Assembly (NCBI RefSeq): GCF_029931775.1
Contig: NC_079318.1
Location: 76,233,614 to 76,297,613, forward strand
DNA from: Euleptes europaea
Taxonomy: Eukaryota > Chordata > Lepidosauria > Squamata > Sphaerodactylidae
Length of the DNA stretch: 64,000 bases
Direction: 5' to 3'
How positions within the stretch are numbered: the stretch's first letter is position 1; each line of letters starts with the position of its first letter. Below are positions 1 through 10,965 of the stretch, piece after piece. The notes below the pieces were generated by a model. It saw nothing but the letters and a program-made list of their open reading frames with translations. It did not search any database and had not been told where the DNA came from. The translations under genes were made by a program, and so were the position numbers.

Positions 1-130
1 GGGGCTTCAATCATGTGTGAACCACCCTGAAGCCAGGTGGAGTCCTTCTGAGCAGAAATGTTTGACCAACCTCCCAGGAAAGCGCCTGTCAGGATTCTCA
101 CTTAGGAAGTCCCATGGCCTCCGACCGTAC

Positions 131-268
131 CTTCCACATCCATCTCGCACAGCACTTCAATTGGCAGCCCCTCCACGGATGGCATAATGCTGTAGACGCC
201 GGAGCGGCGAACTCCATTGTAGTATATGGAGGCACAGTCAATGGGGCAGTTCTTGGCATGCCTCACAT
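131..268 (-). CDS. Fibrinogen-like gene, coding exon 3 (start of fibrinogen C-terminal domain)
   Basis: The acceptor is TTTCTCAG|ATG and the donor GGAAG|GTACGG. The exon encodes NCPIDCAS, then the [10 protein letters not shown] and LCEMD blocks that open fibrinogen-related domains. It ends at the glycine just before the expected GGWT motif, the usual exon boundary in this domain. The GGWT-containing exon is not in the window. Confidence 0.88.
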
Positions 269-3200
269 CTGAGAAAGAGACCAGCTGCATGAAACTAGGC
301 CAGAGATTTGGGGCTGATTGCTCCTCCCTTAACTAAAAAAACCTATATTGAGCATATAAAGTGGCCCTACATCAAATCAGAGCATTGCTCCATTCAGACT
401 AGCATTGCCTGGCAGAAGCTCTCTAGGGGCTCAAGCAGAGAAAGCCAGGGGAAAGCTAGGAAAAAGCAGGTTAAAGTGTGGATTTCACTGCCAAAGGGTG
501 TTGTGATGACCACAAGAATAAATGGCTTTGAAAGGGGATTAGATAAATTCATGGAGGATAGGTCTATCAGTGGATACTAGCCATGGTGACTAAAGGGAAC
601 CTCCACATTCAGAGGCAGTAAACCTCTGAATCCCAGTGCCAGGAGGCAACATCAGGGGAAGGCATTATGCCCTGTTGTTGGCCCTTCAGAATAACTGGTT
701 GGCCAGTGTGTGCGACAAGATGCTGGACTAGAGGGACCACTGGTTTAATCCAGCTAGGGTCATCTTATATTCTTATGGGTTGTGGCTTAGTGGTGGTGAA
801 GAAGAAGAAGAAGAGGAGTTGGTTTTTATATGCCAACTTTCTTGACCACTTAAGGAAGAATCAAACCGACTTACAATCACCTTCCCTCCCCCTCCCCACA
901 ACAGACACCCTGCAAGGTAGGTGGGGCTGAGAGAGCACTAAGAGAGCTGTGACTAGCTCAAGGTCACCCAGCTGGCTTCATGTATCAGAGCGGGGAAACC
1001 AACCCAGTTCACCAGATTAGCGTCCACCACTCATGTGGAGGAGTGGGGAATAAAACCCGGTTCTCCAGGTTAGAGTCCACTGCTCTTAACCACTACACCA
1101 TGCTGCCAAGCATCTGCTTGACATGCAGAAAGTCCCAGGTTCAATCCCTGGCATGTCCAGTAAAAAGCATCAGGTGGTATGATGTGAAAGTCCTCTGCCC
1201 GAGACCCTGGATAGATGCTACCAGTCAGAGTAGACAATGCTGACATTTATAGGCCAATATAAGGCATGTTTGGGGAGGGAAGGAAAGATGGTATAGCCCG
1301 ATCTCGTCAGATCGTGGAAGCTAAGCAGGGTTGGTACTTGGAAAGGAGACCTCTAATGAAAACTCTGCAATGGCAAACCACTTCTGCTTAATCACTAAGA
1401 ATCATAGAATCACAGAATCATACAGTCAGAAGGGGCCATGCAGGCCATCTAGTCCAGCCCCCTGCTCGATGCAGGATCAGCTTAGAGCATCCTTGACAAG
1501 TGTTTTTCCAGCCTCTCCTTAAGAACTGCCAGTGAGGGGGGAGCTCCCCACCTCCCTAGGGAGCTGATTCCACTGCTGAACTAGTCTTACTGTAAAAAAA
1601 TAAGTTTTCCTAATTCCCTAACTTGCCTTGAAAGCCCTTTGCTGGGATTGCCATTAAGTCAGCTGCGAATTGATGGCACTTTACACATAAGGTAGCTTCA
1701 TTGTTCAAGTGTCTTTCTGAGGATCTCCACCAGAGATCCTTGAATGCAGGAGGTCAGGGATTGAACCTGGGCCCTTTGGTTTCTAAAGCATGCACTCGGC
1801 TACTGAGCCTAAATGAATGACTTATGCACATGGGCCTTTCCTAGGTGCAGAATCAGTATTGATTTAGCTGTGAGCATGCACAGCTTCAGTGCCTTGGGGT
1901 GCCAGCCTGACAGACGTGGTCTTTTTGAAAGACAGCCCTAAGAGGCCATGACCAGCTGGCTTAAAGGATTGCCAGCCAAATGGGCATGCTTTCCTTTCTG
2001 CCAACGTCAGAGGTTCAGGCTGGATTTGGGTTAGTGGGTGAAAGTCTTGAGGAGCTGATCCCATTTTGTGGATCGGTGTCAAGAGCTCTGTTCATCTGGA
2101 AAGAGGGTCCCATAGGAATCTTTTGCTGGAGAGGACCAAGGTAGGGTTCCCAGGTCCCTCTTCACCACCGGTGGGAGGTTTTTGGGGCAGAGCCTGAGGA
2201 GGGCAGGGTTTGGGGAGGGAAGAGACTTCAATGCCATAGAGTCCAATTGGCAAAGCGGCCATTTTCTCCAGGTGAACTGATCTCTATCGGCTGGAGATCA
2301 GTTGTAATAGCAGGAGATCTCCAGCTACTACCTGGAGGTTGGCAACCCTAGACCAAGGACTGAATGAAGGTGAAGCTTCTCAGCATGTCTAGGTGTGGGA
2401 AGCATCGGCAAAGTCACCCAGTGTGGAAATAGGCCCTCATTGACAGGACCAGGCTCTCTTTCCATGCTGACTCTCTCTCTTCCTGTTCAAATCCCTCCTC
2501 AGAGACAGCCTTTTCCATGAAGACTTCACATTTCCCTCCTTGGTCCCAAACTCCAGTTGTAACAGAGCCTAAGAATGCACAATTGCCTTTGCTCGTGTTC
2601 AGCCTTTCTCCCCTTCCCTTGCCTGTTGTTTCTCCTGCTCTGGAGGTGTCAGCTGGAAGCTCCTTGGGGCACAGTCCTGGCTCTTTTGCTCATGTTATTC
2701 TTTTTATTTTATTTTATTTCTACCCTGCACCTTTCCTGGCAAAGTGCTGTAAAGTGCTGTGTTCAGAGAGATGTCCATTCAAACCTGTCAACTACACAGG
2801 GTGCAGGTGGGAGGCCTTTAGTTTGTAGCATGAAACATTCCCCCCTTGCCTATCATCTTCTTTTTTTAAACACTCAGACTGATGAAGAGTTCTGGTGCAC
2901 ACTTTGTTGTGTCATTTTGGTTGCTCTTAATAAAAGTTTAATCAATAGTATTCATACCTTGAAGCTCTAGAACAGGGGTGTCAAACATATATCCCCCGGA
3001 CCGGATCTGGCCCTTGAGAGCTCTTATCTGGCCCACGAGCCAGATGAGGCAGCCACCCCCCAGTCCCGATCTGGGCTGGGGAGGCATGGTGTGGCCCGAC
3101 CGAATGACATTTATGTCATATCCAGCCCTCGTAACAAATGAGTTCGACACTCCTGCTGTAGAAGGTTTAGATTATGAACCTCTCGAACGTTTAGGTCTGA

Positions 3201-6200
3201 AGCTGCAGAATGTTTAGGTCATGAATAAGGATGTGAACTTTCTAGAAATGTTGATGCTATGTAGAAAATACATTTGGTTTGTTTGTTTTTTTTATTTCCT
3301 GAATATCCCTACTATTTTCCTGGGCTTTTACACCTCTCGTCATGCACGGTATTGATAGGTTAGAGAGATAAATCCCCAATATCTTCGTTTTGGTTGCATT
3401 TGCAAAGACCCAAGGTGTCTCCAGCCTGCTTTTCCACTGTAGAAAAAGAGAAAAGAAGGGTCCCCTTTGTCCACCAAAAAGGCTTTCCTGAGAATCATGT
3501 GCAAAGGCAAGTAGACTGCAGAGGAGAATTAGGCGAGACTGAATGGGAAAGCTGGTTGGATACTCCAACCCACTCATCACCACATACAGGTTATGCTGTA
3601 GGGATCACTGGAGAGTAAGCAGGGTGTTCTTTTGTGGTACTCACATCTGTAGAGTAGCCAGATGTGGAGTTGCTCTGACCCCGAGACTCAGAAATCAGAG
3701 CCTGGAGGACTGGGCAGGGTGCTGCCTGGATGGAGCCCAGTGAGACAGGGCAGAGCTGAATGCAACCTAGCTGGGCTGGCCGGCCTCAGGGGATAGTAGG
3801 GAGATGGGGGTGGAAAGTGTTGTCGAGTTGAAGCCAACTTTTGGCGACCCTGTAGGGTTTTCAAGGCAAGAGATGAACAGAGGTGGTTTGCCATTGCGTG
3901 CCTCTGCATAGCAACCCTGGACTTCCTTGGTGGTCTCCCATCCATATGCTAACCAGGGCCAGCCTTGCTTAGCTTCCGAGATCAGGCTAGTCGCAAAAGC
4001 TCCTGTCGAGCCAATCAGTCAATTCCCTGCCTTCCCCCTTTGGTTCTGGCCCCAAACCCTGACATTTTGCTCCTTCCCTTGGAGACTATGGGGCCAGGAC
4101 CTAGCAACCCTACAGCCCAAAGCTCCAGGAGAAGTATACGTTTGAAATTTGGCAAGGGTGGGGGCAGGAGGGAGTGCTCAGCAAGGTTCCCTCAATCAGA
4201 GATGGGAGCTTTCAGCCCCCTGCAGAGATCTTTGTCAGATAAAAGCTTGCGCACATTTAAGCATCTTGGCTAAACAAGGGTCCTTTCTAACAGGCTCGTA
4301 ATCCTGCTTTTCTGGGCATGAAATTCTTTGTGTGTCATTCTGATTTCATTTGGGCTGAAGTCAGGCTCTGGAGGAGAGGGGCTAGCTTGGTCAGAAGGAG
4401 ACTACTTGTGGGAGTTGGGGCCCATGGGGGTACAATTCAATAAGCTGGACATATGAAACCGCCTGACACCCAACCAGCCTGTTGGTTCGGTGAGCCCTGA
4501 GCTGTCTCCCCTGGCCAGTGGTGGCTTTCCAAAGTATTCGCTAGCAGACAGCCTTCAAAATACAGATGCAAGCAACTGACTGTGAGATTTTCTGCAGGGG
4601 GAAAGCAGGTCTCGATCACTCAGCCACAAGGAGAAGGTAGACATGTAGAGAGGTGGTTTGGAACTGTATTTAGAGGAAGCAGATCTTCTTTCAGGAGAAA
4701 GGTGTTCAGAATGTTTGGGTGGGTGGGGAAGGGGGCAGAGGCCTGGCGCAGGGGTCTGCAACCTATAGTTATGACTCCAGAGCCAAATGTGGCTCTTTAG
4801 GAAAGAAAAGGGAATCTTTACGTTAAGGCATAGTGGCGGGGTGGGTGGGATACTGGAAGAACCAGTATGGGAAGGGAATGGCACGAAAAGTTTATGGGAC
4901 TAGGGATGGTTTCCCATTGCCTACCTCTGTGTAGCAAGCAACCCTGGAGTTTCTTGGTGGTCTCCCATCCAAATACTGAGTAGGGCCAACCCTGTTTAGC
5001 TCCTGAGATATGACAAAATCAGGCTAGCCTGAGCTATCCAGGTGAGGGCCTACTAAATCATACCACTTGTCTATTTACCACAGCATTGTCTGCTGTGATT
5101 GAAGAAGAAGAAGAGTTGGTTTTTATATGCCGACTTCCTCTACCACTTAAGCAAGAATCAAACTGGCTTACAATCACACAACAGACACCCTGTGAGGTAG
5201 GTGGGGCTGAGAGAGCTGTGACTAGCCCAAGGCCACCCAGCTGGCTTCATGTGTAGGAGTGGGGAATCAAGCCCAGTTCTCCAGATCAGAGTTCACCACT
5301 CCAAACCACTGCTCTTAACCACTACACCACGCTGGCAGTAATCTTGAGGGTCTCAGCAGTGGGGGCTCTTTCCTGTCTGCTAGATAAAAGCCTTCAACTG
5401 GATATTGAGCCCAGGAGCATCAGCATGCCAAGCACTGCAGGCTCCTCCCTGTGAGAGCTTCCAGGGCCAGAAATCTCACCTGGACGGTGCATCTCCTGCT
5501 GCTGCCGCATCTGTGCAGGGACCAGGCAGCTGGGGTTGTGCCGCACCCACTCCACCAGCAGAGAGAAGTTGTGCACCTGGGCCTGGATGTCGTGCAGCAA
5601 TGTGGCTTGCCTGTGCTGCACGGTAATGACCTCCAGGGATTGCTGCTCCAGATCCTGGACTCGCTGCTCCACGGAGGAATTCCGGCTAGCCTTCTCTTCA
5701 TGCTTTAGAGGAGGAAGGAGATCAGGTGTTAAAGCAGGGGGTGGTTGGAGAGAGGCGGTGGGCTGAGCTTCGAGATTTTGCTACCACACCACCTTCATCT
5801 TCCTTAAAAACCCTTATTTCTTCAGTGCAGAAGGGTGCTCAGGAGCTTAAAAATACTGTACCTTTTCAAATTCGACTTTAAAAAGTACCCCAACTGGCAG
5901 GCCATCTCAGGAAACCAGAACTGTACCTCTGAAAACTAGGTATCCTCACTAGATACTAGTGATAAGCAGCCATGTTCCATAGAGAACTCACAACTAACCA
6001 GTGATCCACTTGGAGCATGGAGATCAAGCCATGGTACAGGTCAGGATTATTCCAGGCAGCCTTGCATCAAGGCACTAATCAAACTCAGAACAGTTTATGG
6101 TCAGCAAAGTCCCGTAATGTACTTTGAAAGCATTATTATGGGTATCTGAAACTTTTTTTTTCCATTGTTTCTATTTTTTTGTAACAGGTCAGTCCATTCC

Positions 6201-9200
6201 TGCCTCCTCAGAAGCTTTCCAGCTGCAAAAGAAACATTATTTTAAAAAAAACCACAAAAATAGAAAATCAGCGAAAAATGCCCCCCCCCCAATAGTGCTT
6301 GTTGGGGCTACGCCAGCAAAACCTCTGACCAGCAAAACAGTTGGTGTAGCAGTGCCACAGCGTGAAGGGGCGTTCCCGGGCCAAAAGGGGTTAGAAAGTT
6401 GTCTGAAGGCATCTCTGCCCCCAGGAACGTCTCCCAGGACCCCAGCATGGAAAGATACATTGGGACAATGGTGGCGGGAGGCATCGCCGGTGCCCGAGTG
6501 CCATGCGGCTGTGGGTGTCCAGGGGAACAGTTTGCACAGCGCAAGTGGCACAGACACTGGTGCAGGGGTCACGCTGGTTCCTGTGTAGCTCTGCCCCCCT
6601 TCAGGATTGTACACTTAGTCCTATTGCATTGTTTATTGACTGTCTTGTGCTATTTGATTGTCCAGTTTTATGCTGTGTGATCCGCCTTGAGAAAGGCGGG
6701 CTGTAAATAAATTTTAAAAATGTATTCCAGCAGAACCTTTCACGAGTCAGACCTCACTTCTTCAGATGCATACAGAGTGCATAAAACTTTTTCAGGCATC
6801 GTTATAACCAACTTTCAAGGTAGGAGACCGGGTAAGGTCTGACTTGGGAAAGCTTATGCTGCAATAAATGTGTCAGTCTTTAAGGTGCTGTCAGACTTCT
6901 CACTTTTAGTTTTCTGTGATAGACTAACACAGCTACCCCTCTGGAATAATTATGCTGCTCAATGTTATGCCCAGTTAAGGCTTTTGTGGAGCAGAAAGAC
7001 CCTAATAAAGCCCCCATTTCATTAAAAAAAAGAAATACTGGGAATTACAGCCAATGTTTACAAAAGGGAAAACACATAATGAGAAAATGAGGCTAAAAAC
7101 TAGTGAGTACAGATTTTTTTAAAAAAACCATAGAAATATAGAGTTGGCAGGGGCCATACAGGCCATCTAGTCCAAACCCCTACTCAGTGCAGGGTCAGCC
7201 TAGAGCATCTCTGACAATTGCTTTTTCAGCTGCTGCTTGAAGACTGCCAGTGAGGGGGAGCTCACCACCTCCCTAGGCAGCTGATTCCACTGTTGAATTT
7301 GAACTGTAAATTTTTCCCCTACTATCCAGCTGGTACCTTTCTGCCTGCAATTTAAACCCATTATTGCGAGTCCTATCTTCTGCTGCCAACAGGAACAGCT
7401 CCCTGCCCTCCTCTGTAAGCCCTTCAAATACTTAAAAAGAGCAATCATGTCCCTTCTCAACCTCCTTCTTCTCCAGACTAAAAATTCCCAAGTCCCTCAG
7501 CCTTGTAGGGCTTGGCCTCCAGGCCCTTGACCATCCTCGTCCCTCTCCTCTGCACCCACTCCATTCTGTCCACATCCTTTTTGAAGTGAGGCTTCCAGAA
7601 CTATGCACAGTACTCCTGCAATCCTTTGGGTCTAAAACATCCCCTTGTTCTTTTAATTGAGAGAACGGATAAATAATCTTAGAACTTTCCACTGCATCAT
7701 GCCAGAGTAAGATCTACCACCCTTAATGACTCCTCGTATTACCTCTTAGGGTAAGACCAAAAAGGTCCTATTCATATGTATGCAGGAGTGCAGAGGTCCT
7801 ATTTATATGAAGCTGCCTTTTATCAAGTCAGACCAACAGAGAGCTCGGTTCTGACTGGCAGGGGCTCTCCAGGCAAGAGGCTCCAGTCTTTTGCACTGCC
7901 TCCTGCCTGAGATCCTTTTTAAATGAAGATGGCCATGGCTGAACTTGGGACTTTCTGCATGCACGGCAGGTCCTCTGCACCCTCCCTATTTCATTTCAGT
8001 GAGGTGTGTACAGGAACAGGTTCTTGGAAGACCGTGCCATCATTTGCTTTTTCTTATTATGATCGTTCCCTGGAGAGCAAATGCTTTAATATAAGCAACT
8101 GGTTTTCATGCAGATGAAGAATGCAAAGTGAAGGATCGTGCGGCTGAGCCATCTTCATAAACAAATTTGGAGCTCCCTTTAGTGGCCAAGATTTATGAGG
8201 CTTAATAACAACTCCATTTCTTCCCAGAGGGCTGGCCGTTCCTGGGCTCTGCAATTCATCATACAACCTGGAGATCAGCAATTCCAGCTCTTGTTTGTTT
8301 CTCTGTTGGGGTGGGATGGGATGTGTGGGTGGGTGGGTGTTTTCTTATGCCATTCCAGTCAGTGATATATTAAAGAACATATTAGAATTCATTTCATTCT
8401 TCTCCCTTTCATTCCTTAAACGGACCTACCAAGAAAAGCCATGAGCTATAATGGCTAAGAACCTCGGTGCAGCCCTGCTGGATCAGACCAGTGGCTCGTC
8501 CAGTGCAGCATCCTGTTTCACAGTGGCCAAAAAATGTTCCTGGAAGATGAACAAACAAAGTATGGAGGCCAAAGCCTTTCCCTGTTTCTGCGCCACAGCA
8601 CTGGTATTTGGAGTGCTACTGCCCCTGAACATGGAAGTTTCACTTAGCGATTGAAGCTGATAGCTACTGAAGGACCAGTCCTCCAAGAACTTGTTTAATC
8701 CCCTTTTAAAGATAGCTAAAAAATAGTTGTCATCAGTAAATTTTGTGGCAGTTAATGCCACAAGCAGGTTACATTCTGAGTGAAAAATTAGTGTATATCG
8801 TGTATATTTAGTGGTTCCCCTCCAACATGAATCATTTGACACTTTCTAACAATGAACCTCATTTGTTGCATTGAGATCCTCTCATCTAGTTTGGAGAGAC
8901 CCTTCCGGAGCTTCCTGGAGGCTGCTATATTCTCTAGGCTAGGGGTGGGGAACATCAGGCCCGGGGGCCGTTTAAGGCCTGCAAAAGCTTTTGGTCTGGC
9001 CCTTTGTGGGTCCTGGCAGATCTCCAACTCAGAAGGATCTAAGACTGGCAATCCGCCCCCTCCCACGGACAGGAATAGCCTCTATTCAAGGCAGATGTGA
9101 GTTTGTTTTGCCGAGAAAAGGAACCTTTCCCCCCTTGCAGAAAAGAGTTGTTAACTATGGAGCTGCTAGGACTGCCCAAGAAACTGTGTTAACCCTTTCC

Positions 9201-10965
9201 CACCTGGGCCATAGAGAAACGTATTCCCTCTACTACAAGAGGGCTGGGGGCGGAAGTGGCGACAGTGGAGGGGTGAAAGGGGGCAGGGCCAGAATGCACA
9301 GGGAGGGGCAGTTCTTAGCCAGTGTGTCCTCATTTCATCCCTGCAGGCAGAGGTAGCAGGAGCCGGCTGTAGAATTCGACCCCGACCATGCGGTGCAGGA
9401 GCAACTCCGGTGTGTGGCTGGATGGCTACGCCTGGCTGGTGCAGCAGACCATCCTGTGCCACCAGATGGGTGAATGCACCACCGGTTGGATGCCTGCCTG
9501 CTTGCCTGTGCACAGGGGGGCAGTGTCATCTGGGGCAGCTGCCTGTTTGGGGCTTGGTTGGCTAAATTTTAAGTTGATAATTTTGTATGACCCGCAAATG
9601 ATGCTATAAATACCCAATGGCCCTTGGTGGAAAAAAGGTTCCCCACCCCTGCTCTAGGCAACAAACTAGAGATGGATGAAGTTCCTTGTACTTGAGTTGG
9701 AAATGGCTTTCCATTTATGGGTGTCATTGCTGATTGCTTATTTTTTAAAAAAAAGAAAACTTTGTGCTTCTTCTCATTCATAGCTTGCTCCAAACTGCTT
9801 GTTTTATGCTTTTCACACATTGTGCTGCAACTGCACAATGCTTAATCTCCCTTCCTGGACACCACGTGTCAAGGCCCTTTCAATTATGATCGGTGGCCGG
9901 GAGGACAATTCTCCCTCCTTCCCCCATCCTTGTCCCTTCCCTGGCGCTTCACCTGTTTTATCAGTGAGTAAGGTGCACAGTGCTTACTGGTACATGTCCT
10001 TCCAAGGATGCCCAACATTAGGATGACAGATGTTCTGAGATTAATGTCATCCTGCTTGCACAAGGACAGGGTAGGAGAGGAGAAGGAAGAGGAGAATAGA
10101 GGGGAGAGGAGGAGAGGGGAGGAGGGGACAGGAGAATATACAGGACAGGGGAGGGGAGGGGAGGAGAGGGGAAGAGGAGAAAGGGGAGGAGAAATAATAG
10201 AGGGTAGGGAGGAGGGGACAGAACAGTAGAGGGGAAAGGAAAGGAGAGGGAAAGTGGAGAGAGGAGATGGGAGGACAGGAGAAAAGATGGGAGGGGAAGA
10301 GACAGGATAGAAAAGGACTTTTTTTTCAGGCTCAGTTGCACCATTGAAACCAGAGGAAATTTCCAGGGGCTGTTCAAAATACATGTGAACATTACACAGT
10401 GCTGGAGATTATACACCGAGGTTGTGACGTCTGCATTTCAGCAGTATCGCTCAATCATGCCCCCTCATGGTTCACCTGTTGTAAGTTTCACAGGCATGGG
10501 GCTTGTGCAGCTGGGCAACAGGAGCTCATTTACTGGGAGAGGACTTTTCAGAGTAACTTGCCCATTCATGCTGTGGTCACCCCTATGGCTGGTGATGCTT
10601 ACCTGCAACTCCAGGACCTTGATGCGATGTCGATGGTTCCTCAGCTCTTCTTGGAGCTCAGCGATGAGTTCACGCAGCTCCAGGATCTGCTGCTTCCGCT
10701 CCTCGTTCTCGTGGAGCCAATAAGAGACCTCGTCCGTGCAGCGGAACATGTCCGGGCACCTTTGCTGATCCAGCTGTGGCAGGGTGGCTATGATTTTGCA
10801 CCTCCCATTGGGCAAGAGCTGGTTGGTGTACTCTCCGCACTGGATTAGCCCTGTGTTCCCTTGGTGCCCATCATCACTGCTTATGCCATTGCTGTCGGCT
10901 GCCAGGGGTCTCTGCACTGAGTGGTGATTCAGCAGTACGAAGAAGAGGAGAGATTGCATCATCAT
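131..10965 (-). CDS. Angiopoietin-like / fibrinogen-like secreted protein, first three coding exons (partial gene)
   Basis: Coding exons join in minus-strand order 10965-10603, 5702-5480 and 268-131; the rest lies beyond the left edge. The phases agree: exon 1 is 121 codons (phase 0 end), exon 2 is 223 bp (phase 1 end), exon 3 is 138 bp (phase 1 end). All junctions are GT/AG. The product starts with a hydrophobic signal peptide of about 22 residues, followed by a linker with two cysteine pairs, a long heptad-rich coiled coil rich in Glu, Leu and Gln, and the start of a fibrinogen C-terminal domain ([16 protein letters not shown], then VLCEMD). This order is that of angiopoietin-like and fibrinogen-like proteins: extracellular oligomers formed through the coiled coil, with the C-terminal domain binding receptors or ligands. 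Two N-glycosylation sequons are visible in exon 2 (NSS, NFS). I cannot assign the exact family member. It lies head-to-head with POMC, 34 kb away. Confidence 0.85.
465..778 (+). repeat. CR1-clade LINE, 3' end fragment (CR1 family 2)
   Basis: The text matches other copies of the same family in this window (18010-18540, 28112-30118, 52862-53612) in the opposite orientation. It holds the last part of ORF2 and the 3' UTR, ending in TTCTTATG. It lies in intron 2 of the fibrinogen-like gene. Confidence 0.6.
777..1268 (+). repeat. tRNA-derived SINE type B, split by a type A SINE
   Basis: The tRNA-like head (GTGGCTTAGTGGT) stops near 795 and resumes at about 1107 (AGCATCTGCTTG), with the B-box GGTTCAATCCC and the tail that follows. 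The gap is filled by a complete minus-strand type A SINE, so type A inserted into type B. Confidence 0.7.
796..1107 (-). repeat. tRNA-derived SINE type A
   Basis: On the minus strand the element has a tRNA-like head (ATGGTGTAGTGGTTAAGAGC with B-box GGTTTTATTCC), a conserved body and an end reading ATATAAAAACCAACTC followed by TTC repeats. It sits within a type B SINE. Confidence 0.75.
1283..1690 (+). repeat. 5S rRNA-derived SINE, interrupted by CR1
   Basis: Positions 1290-1350 match the 5S rRNA internal region (CCCGATCTCGTCAGATCGTG, then GAAGCTAAGCAGGGTTGG, then CTTGGAAAGGAGACC). The BovB-like tail (AAGTCAGCTGCGAATTGATG, then GCACTTTACACA) resumes after the CR1 insertion. Confidence 0.75.
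1398..1616 (-). repeat. CR1 LINE 3' end (CR1 family 1)
   Basis: On the minus strand it ends with the CR1 signature TGGACTAGATGG followed by tandem ATTCT/ATG units. Upstream of that lies the short ORF2 tail (an LPREVG-like segment, degenerate here). It interrupts the 5S SINE. Confidence 0.8.
2142..2350 (-). mobile_element. hAT-type short element, family F, with perfect 8-bp TSD
   Basis: The element begins TAGGGTT and ends AACCCTA and is 209 bp long. The flanking octamer GACCAAGG occurs at 2134-2141 and again at 2351-2358. An 8-bp target duplication with short inverted termini fits a non-autonomous hAT transposon. Confidence 0.8.
2973..3155. mobile_element. hAT-type element (CAGGGGTGTCAAAC termini)
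   Basis: The termini are CAGGGGTGTCAAAC and GTTCGACACTCCTG, inverted relative to each other. The flanking octamers CTCTAGAA (2965-2972) and CTGTAGAA (3156-3163) differ at one base. A longer relative lies at 60449-60772. Confidence 0.8.
3813..3993 (-). repeat. 5S rRNA-derived SINE
   Basis: The minus strand carries the 5S-like part (AGCTAAGCAAGG, then GATGGGAGACCACC) followed by the shared SINE body (GGCAAACCACCTCTG) and part of the BovB-like tail (GTCGCCAAAAGTTGG). Confidence 0.75.
4750..4800. mobile_element. hAT-type element, 5' end fragment only
   Basis: CAGGGGTCTGCAACCT resembles the terminus of another hAT family, followed by the typical text AGAGCCAAATGTGGCTCTTT. No matching right end was seen. 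Confidence 0.4.
4893..5045 (-). repeat. 5S rRNA-derived SINE, truncated
   Basis: The 5S-like segment (GTCTCCCATCCAAATACTGA on the plus strand) and the body segment GGTTTCCCATTGCC are present. The tail is missing. Confidence 0.7.
5100..5335 (-). repeat. tRNA-derived SINE type A, internally deleted
   Basis: It runs from the GAAGAAGAAGAAGAGTTGG end to the tRNA-like head (TTAACCACTACACCACGCTG on the plus strand) and lacks part of the middle compared with 21478-21789. It lies less than 150 bp from exon 2 of the fibrinogen-like gene. Confidence 0.75.
5480..5702 (-). CDS. Fibrinogen-like gene, coding exon 2 (coiled coil)
   Basis: The acceptor follows a pyrimidine tract ending CTAAAG, and the donor reads CCAG|GTGAGA. 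The exon encodes about 74 residues: a continuing heptad pattern ([15 protein letters not shown]), two N-glycosylation sequons and one cysteine (NPSCLVP). Its reading frame joins exons 1 and 3 without a break. Confidence 0.85.
6290..6715 (+). repeat. Probable non-LTR retroelement 3' tail
   Basis: The stretch ends CCGCCTTGAGAAAGGCGGGC followed by TGTAAATAAATTTTAAAAA, a 3' tail type common to several reptile LINEs and SINEs. The body was not identified. Confidence 0.35.
6722..6950. repeat. Inverted-arm repeat (possibly Penelope-related)
   Basis: The arms carry the text GTCAGTCTTTAAGGTGCTGT and AGACTAACACAGCTACCCCT. It is related to copies at 22498-22690 and 54905-55110, which fold back on themselves. 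The assignment to a Penelope-like element is an inference. Confidence 0.4.
7129..7692 (-). repeat. CR1 LINE, 3' half of ORF2 and 3' UTR (CR1 family 1)
   Basis: Minus-strand translation gives [12 protein letters not shown] and then [19 protein letters not shown], the conserved C-terminus of CR1 ORF2. The 3' end at 7129 bears the CR1 terminal text. It is truncated at the 5' side and lies in intron 1 of the fibrinogen-like gene. Confidence 0.85.
7798..7980 (-). repeat. tRNA-derived SINE type B, diverged
   Basis: The tail TGAAGCTGCCTTTTATC, the body AGAGAGCTCGG and the degenerate head ACTTTCTGCATGCACGGCAG follow the type B order on the minus strand. Confidence 0.55.
8453..8931 (-). repeat. CR1-clade LINE fragment (CR1 family 2)
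   Basis: It starts at the 3' end with CTGCTGGATCAGACCAGTGG (plus strand) and continues through ORF2 text seen in other family-2 copies. A hAT element begins eight bases after it. Confidence 0.6.
8940..9651. mobile_element. hAT-type element of 712 bp with perfect 8-bp TSD
   Basis: The termini are TAGGGGTGGGGAAC and GTTCCCCACCCCTG. The flanking octamer CTCTAGGC at 8932-8939 is repeated exactly at 9652-9659. No intact transposase is seen, so it is non-autonomous or internally deleted. It is the longest hAT copy in the window. Confidence 0.85.
10063..10318. repeat. Polypurine tract, (GGGGA/GGAGA)n-like
   Basis: About 250 bp are almost wholly purine on the plus strand, made of irregular GGAGA, GGGGA and AGGA units. 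It lies in intron 1, about 290 bp from the donor of coding exon 1. Confidence 0.85.
10603..10965 (-). CDS. Fibrinogen-like gene, coding exon 1 (signal peptide, coiled coil)
   Basis: The start is placed at the first of three tandem Met codons (MMMQSLLFF), because it begins a compact signal peptide. An in-frame Met 17 codons upstream (11016) would add a charged leader that fits a signal peptide poorly. Four cysteines lie before the coiled coil and could crosslink subunits. The coiled coil begins near residue 75 ([12 protein letters not shown]) and runs to the exon end. The donor reads CAG|GTAAGC, an ideal vertebrate site. Confidence 0.85.

Noticed and set aside
8991-9513. Possible transposase inside the 712-bp hAT element
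   Set aside because: The open frames on either strand show no hAT dimerisation or catalytic motif that I can recognise.
10008-10416. Several open frames across the polypurine tract
   Set aside because: They are a by-product of low-complexity GGAGA/TCTCC sequence.
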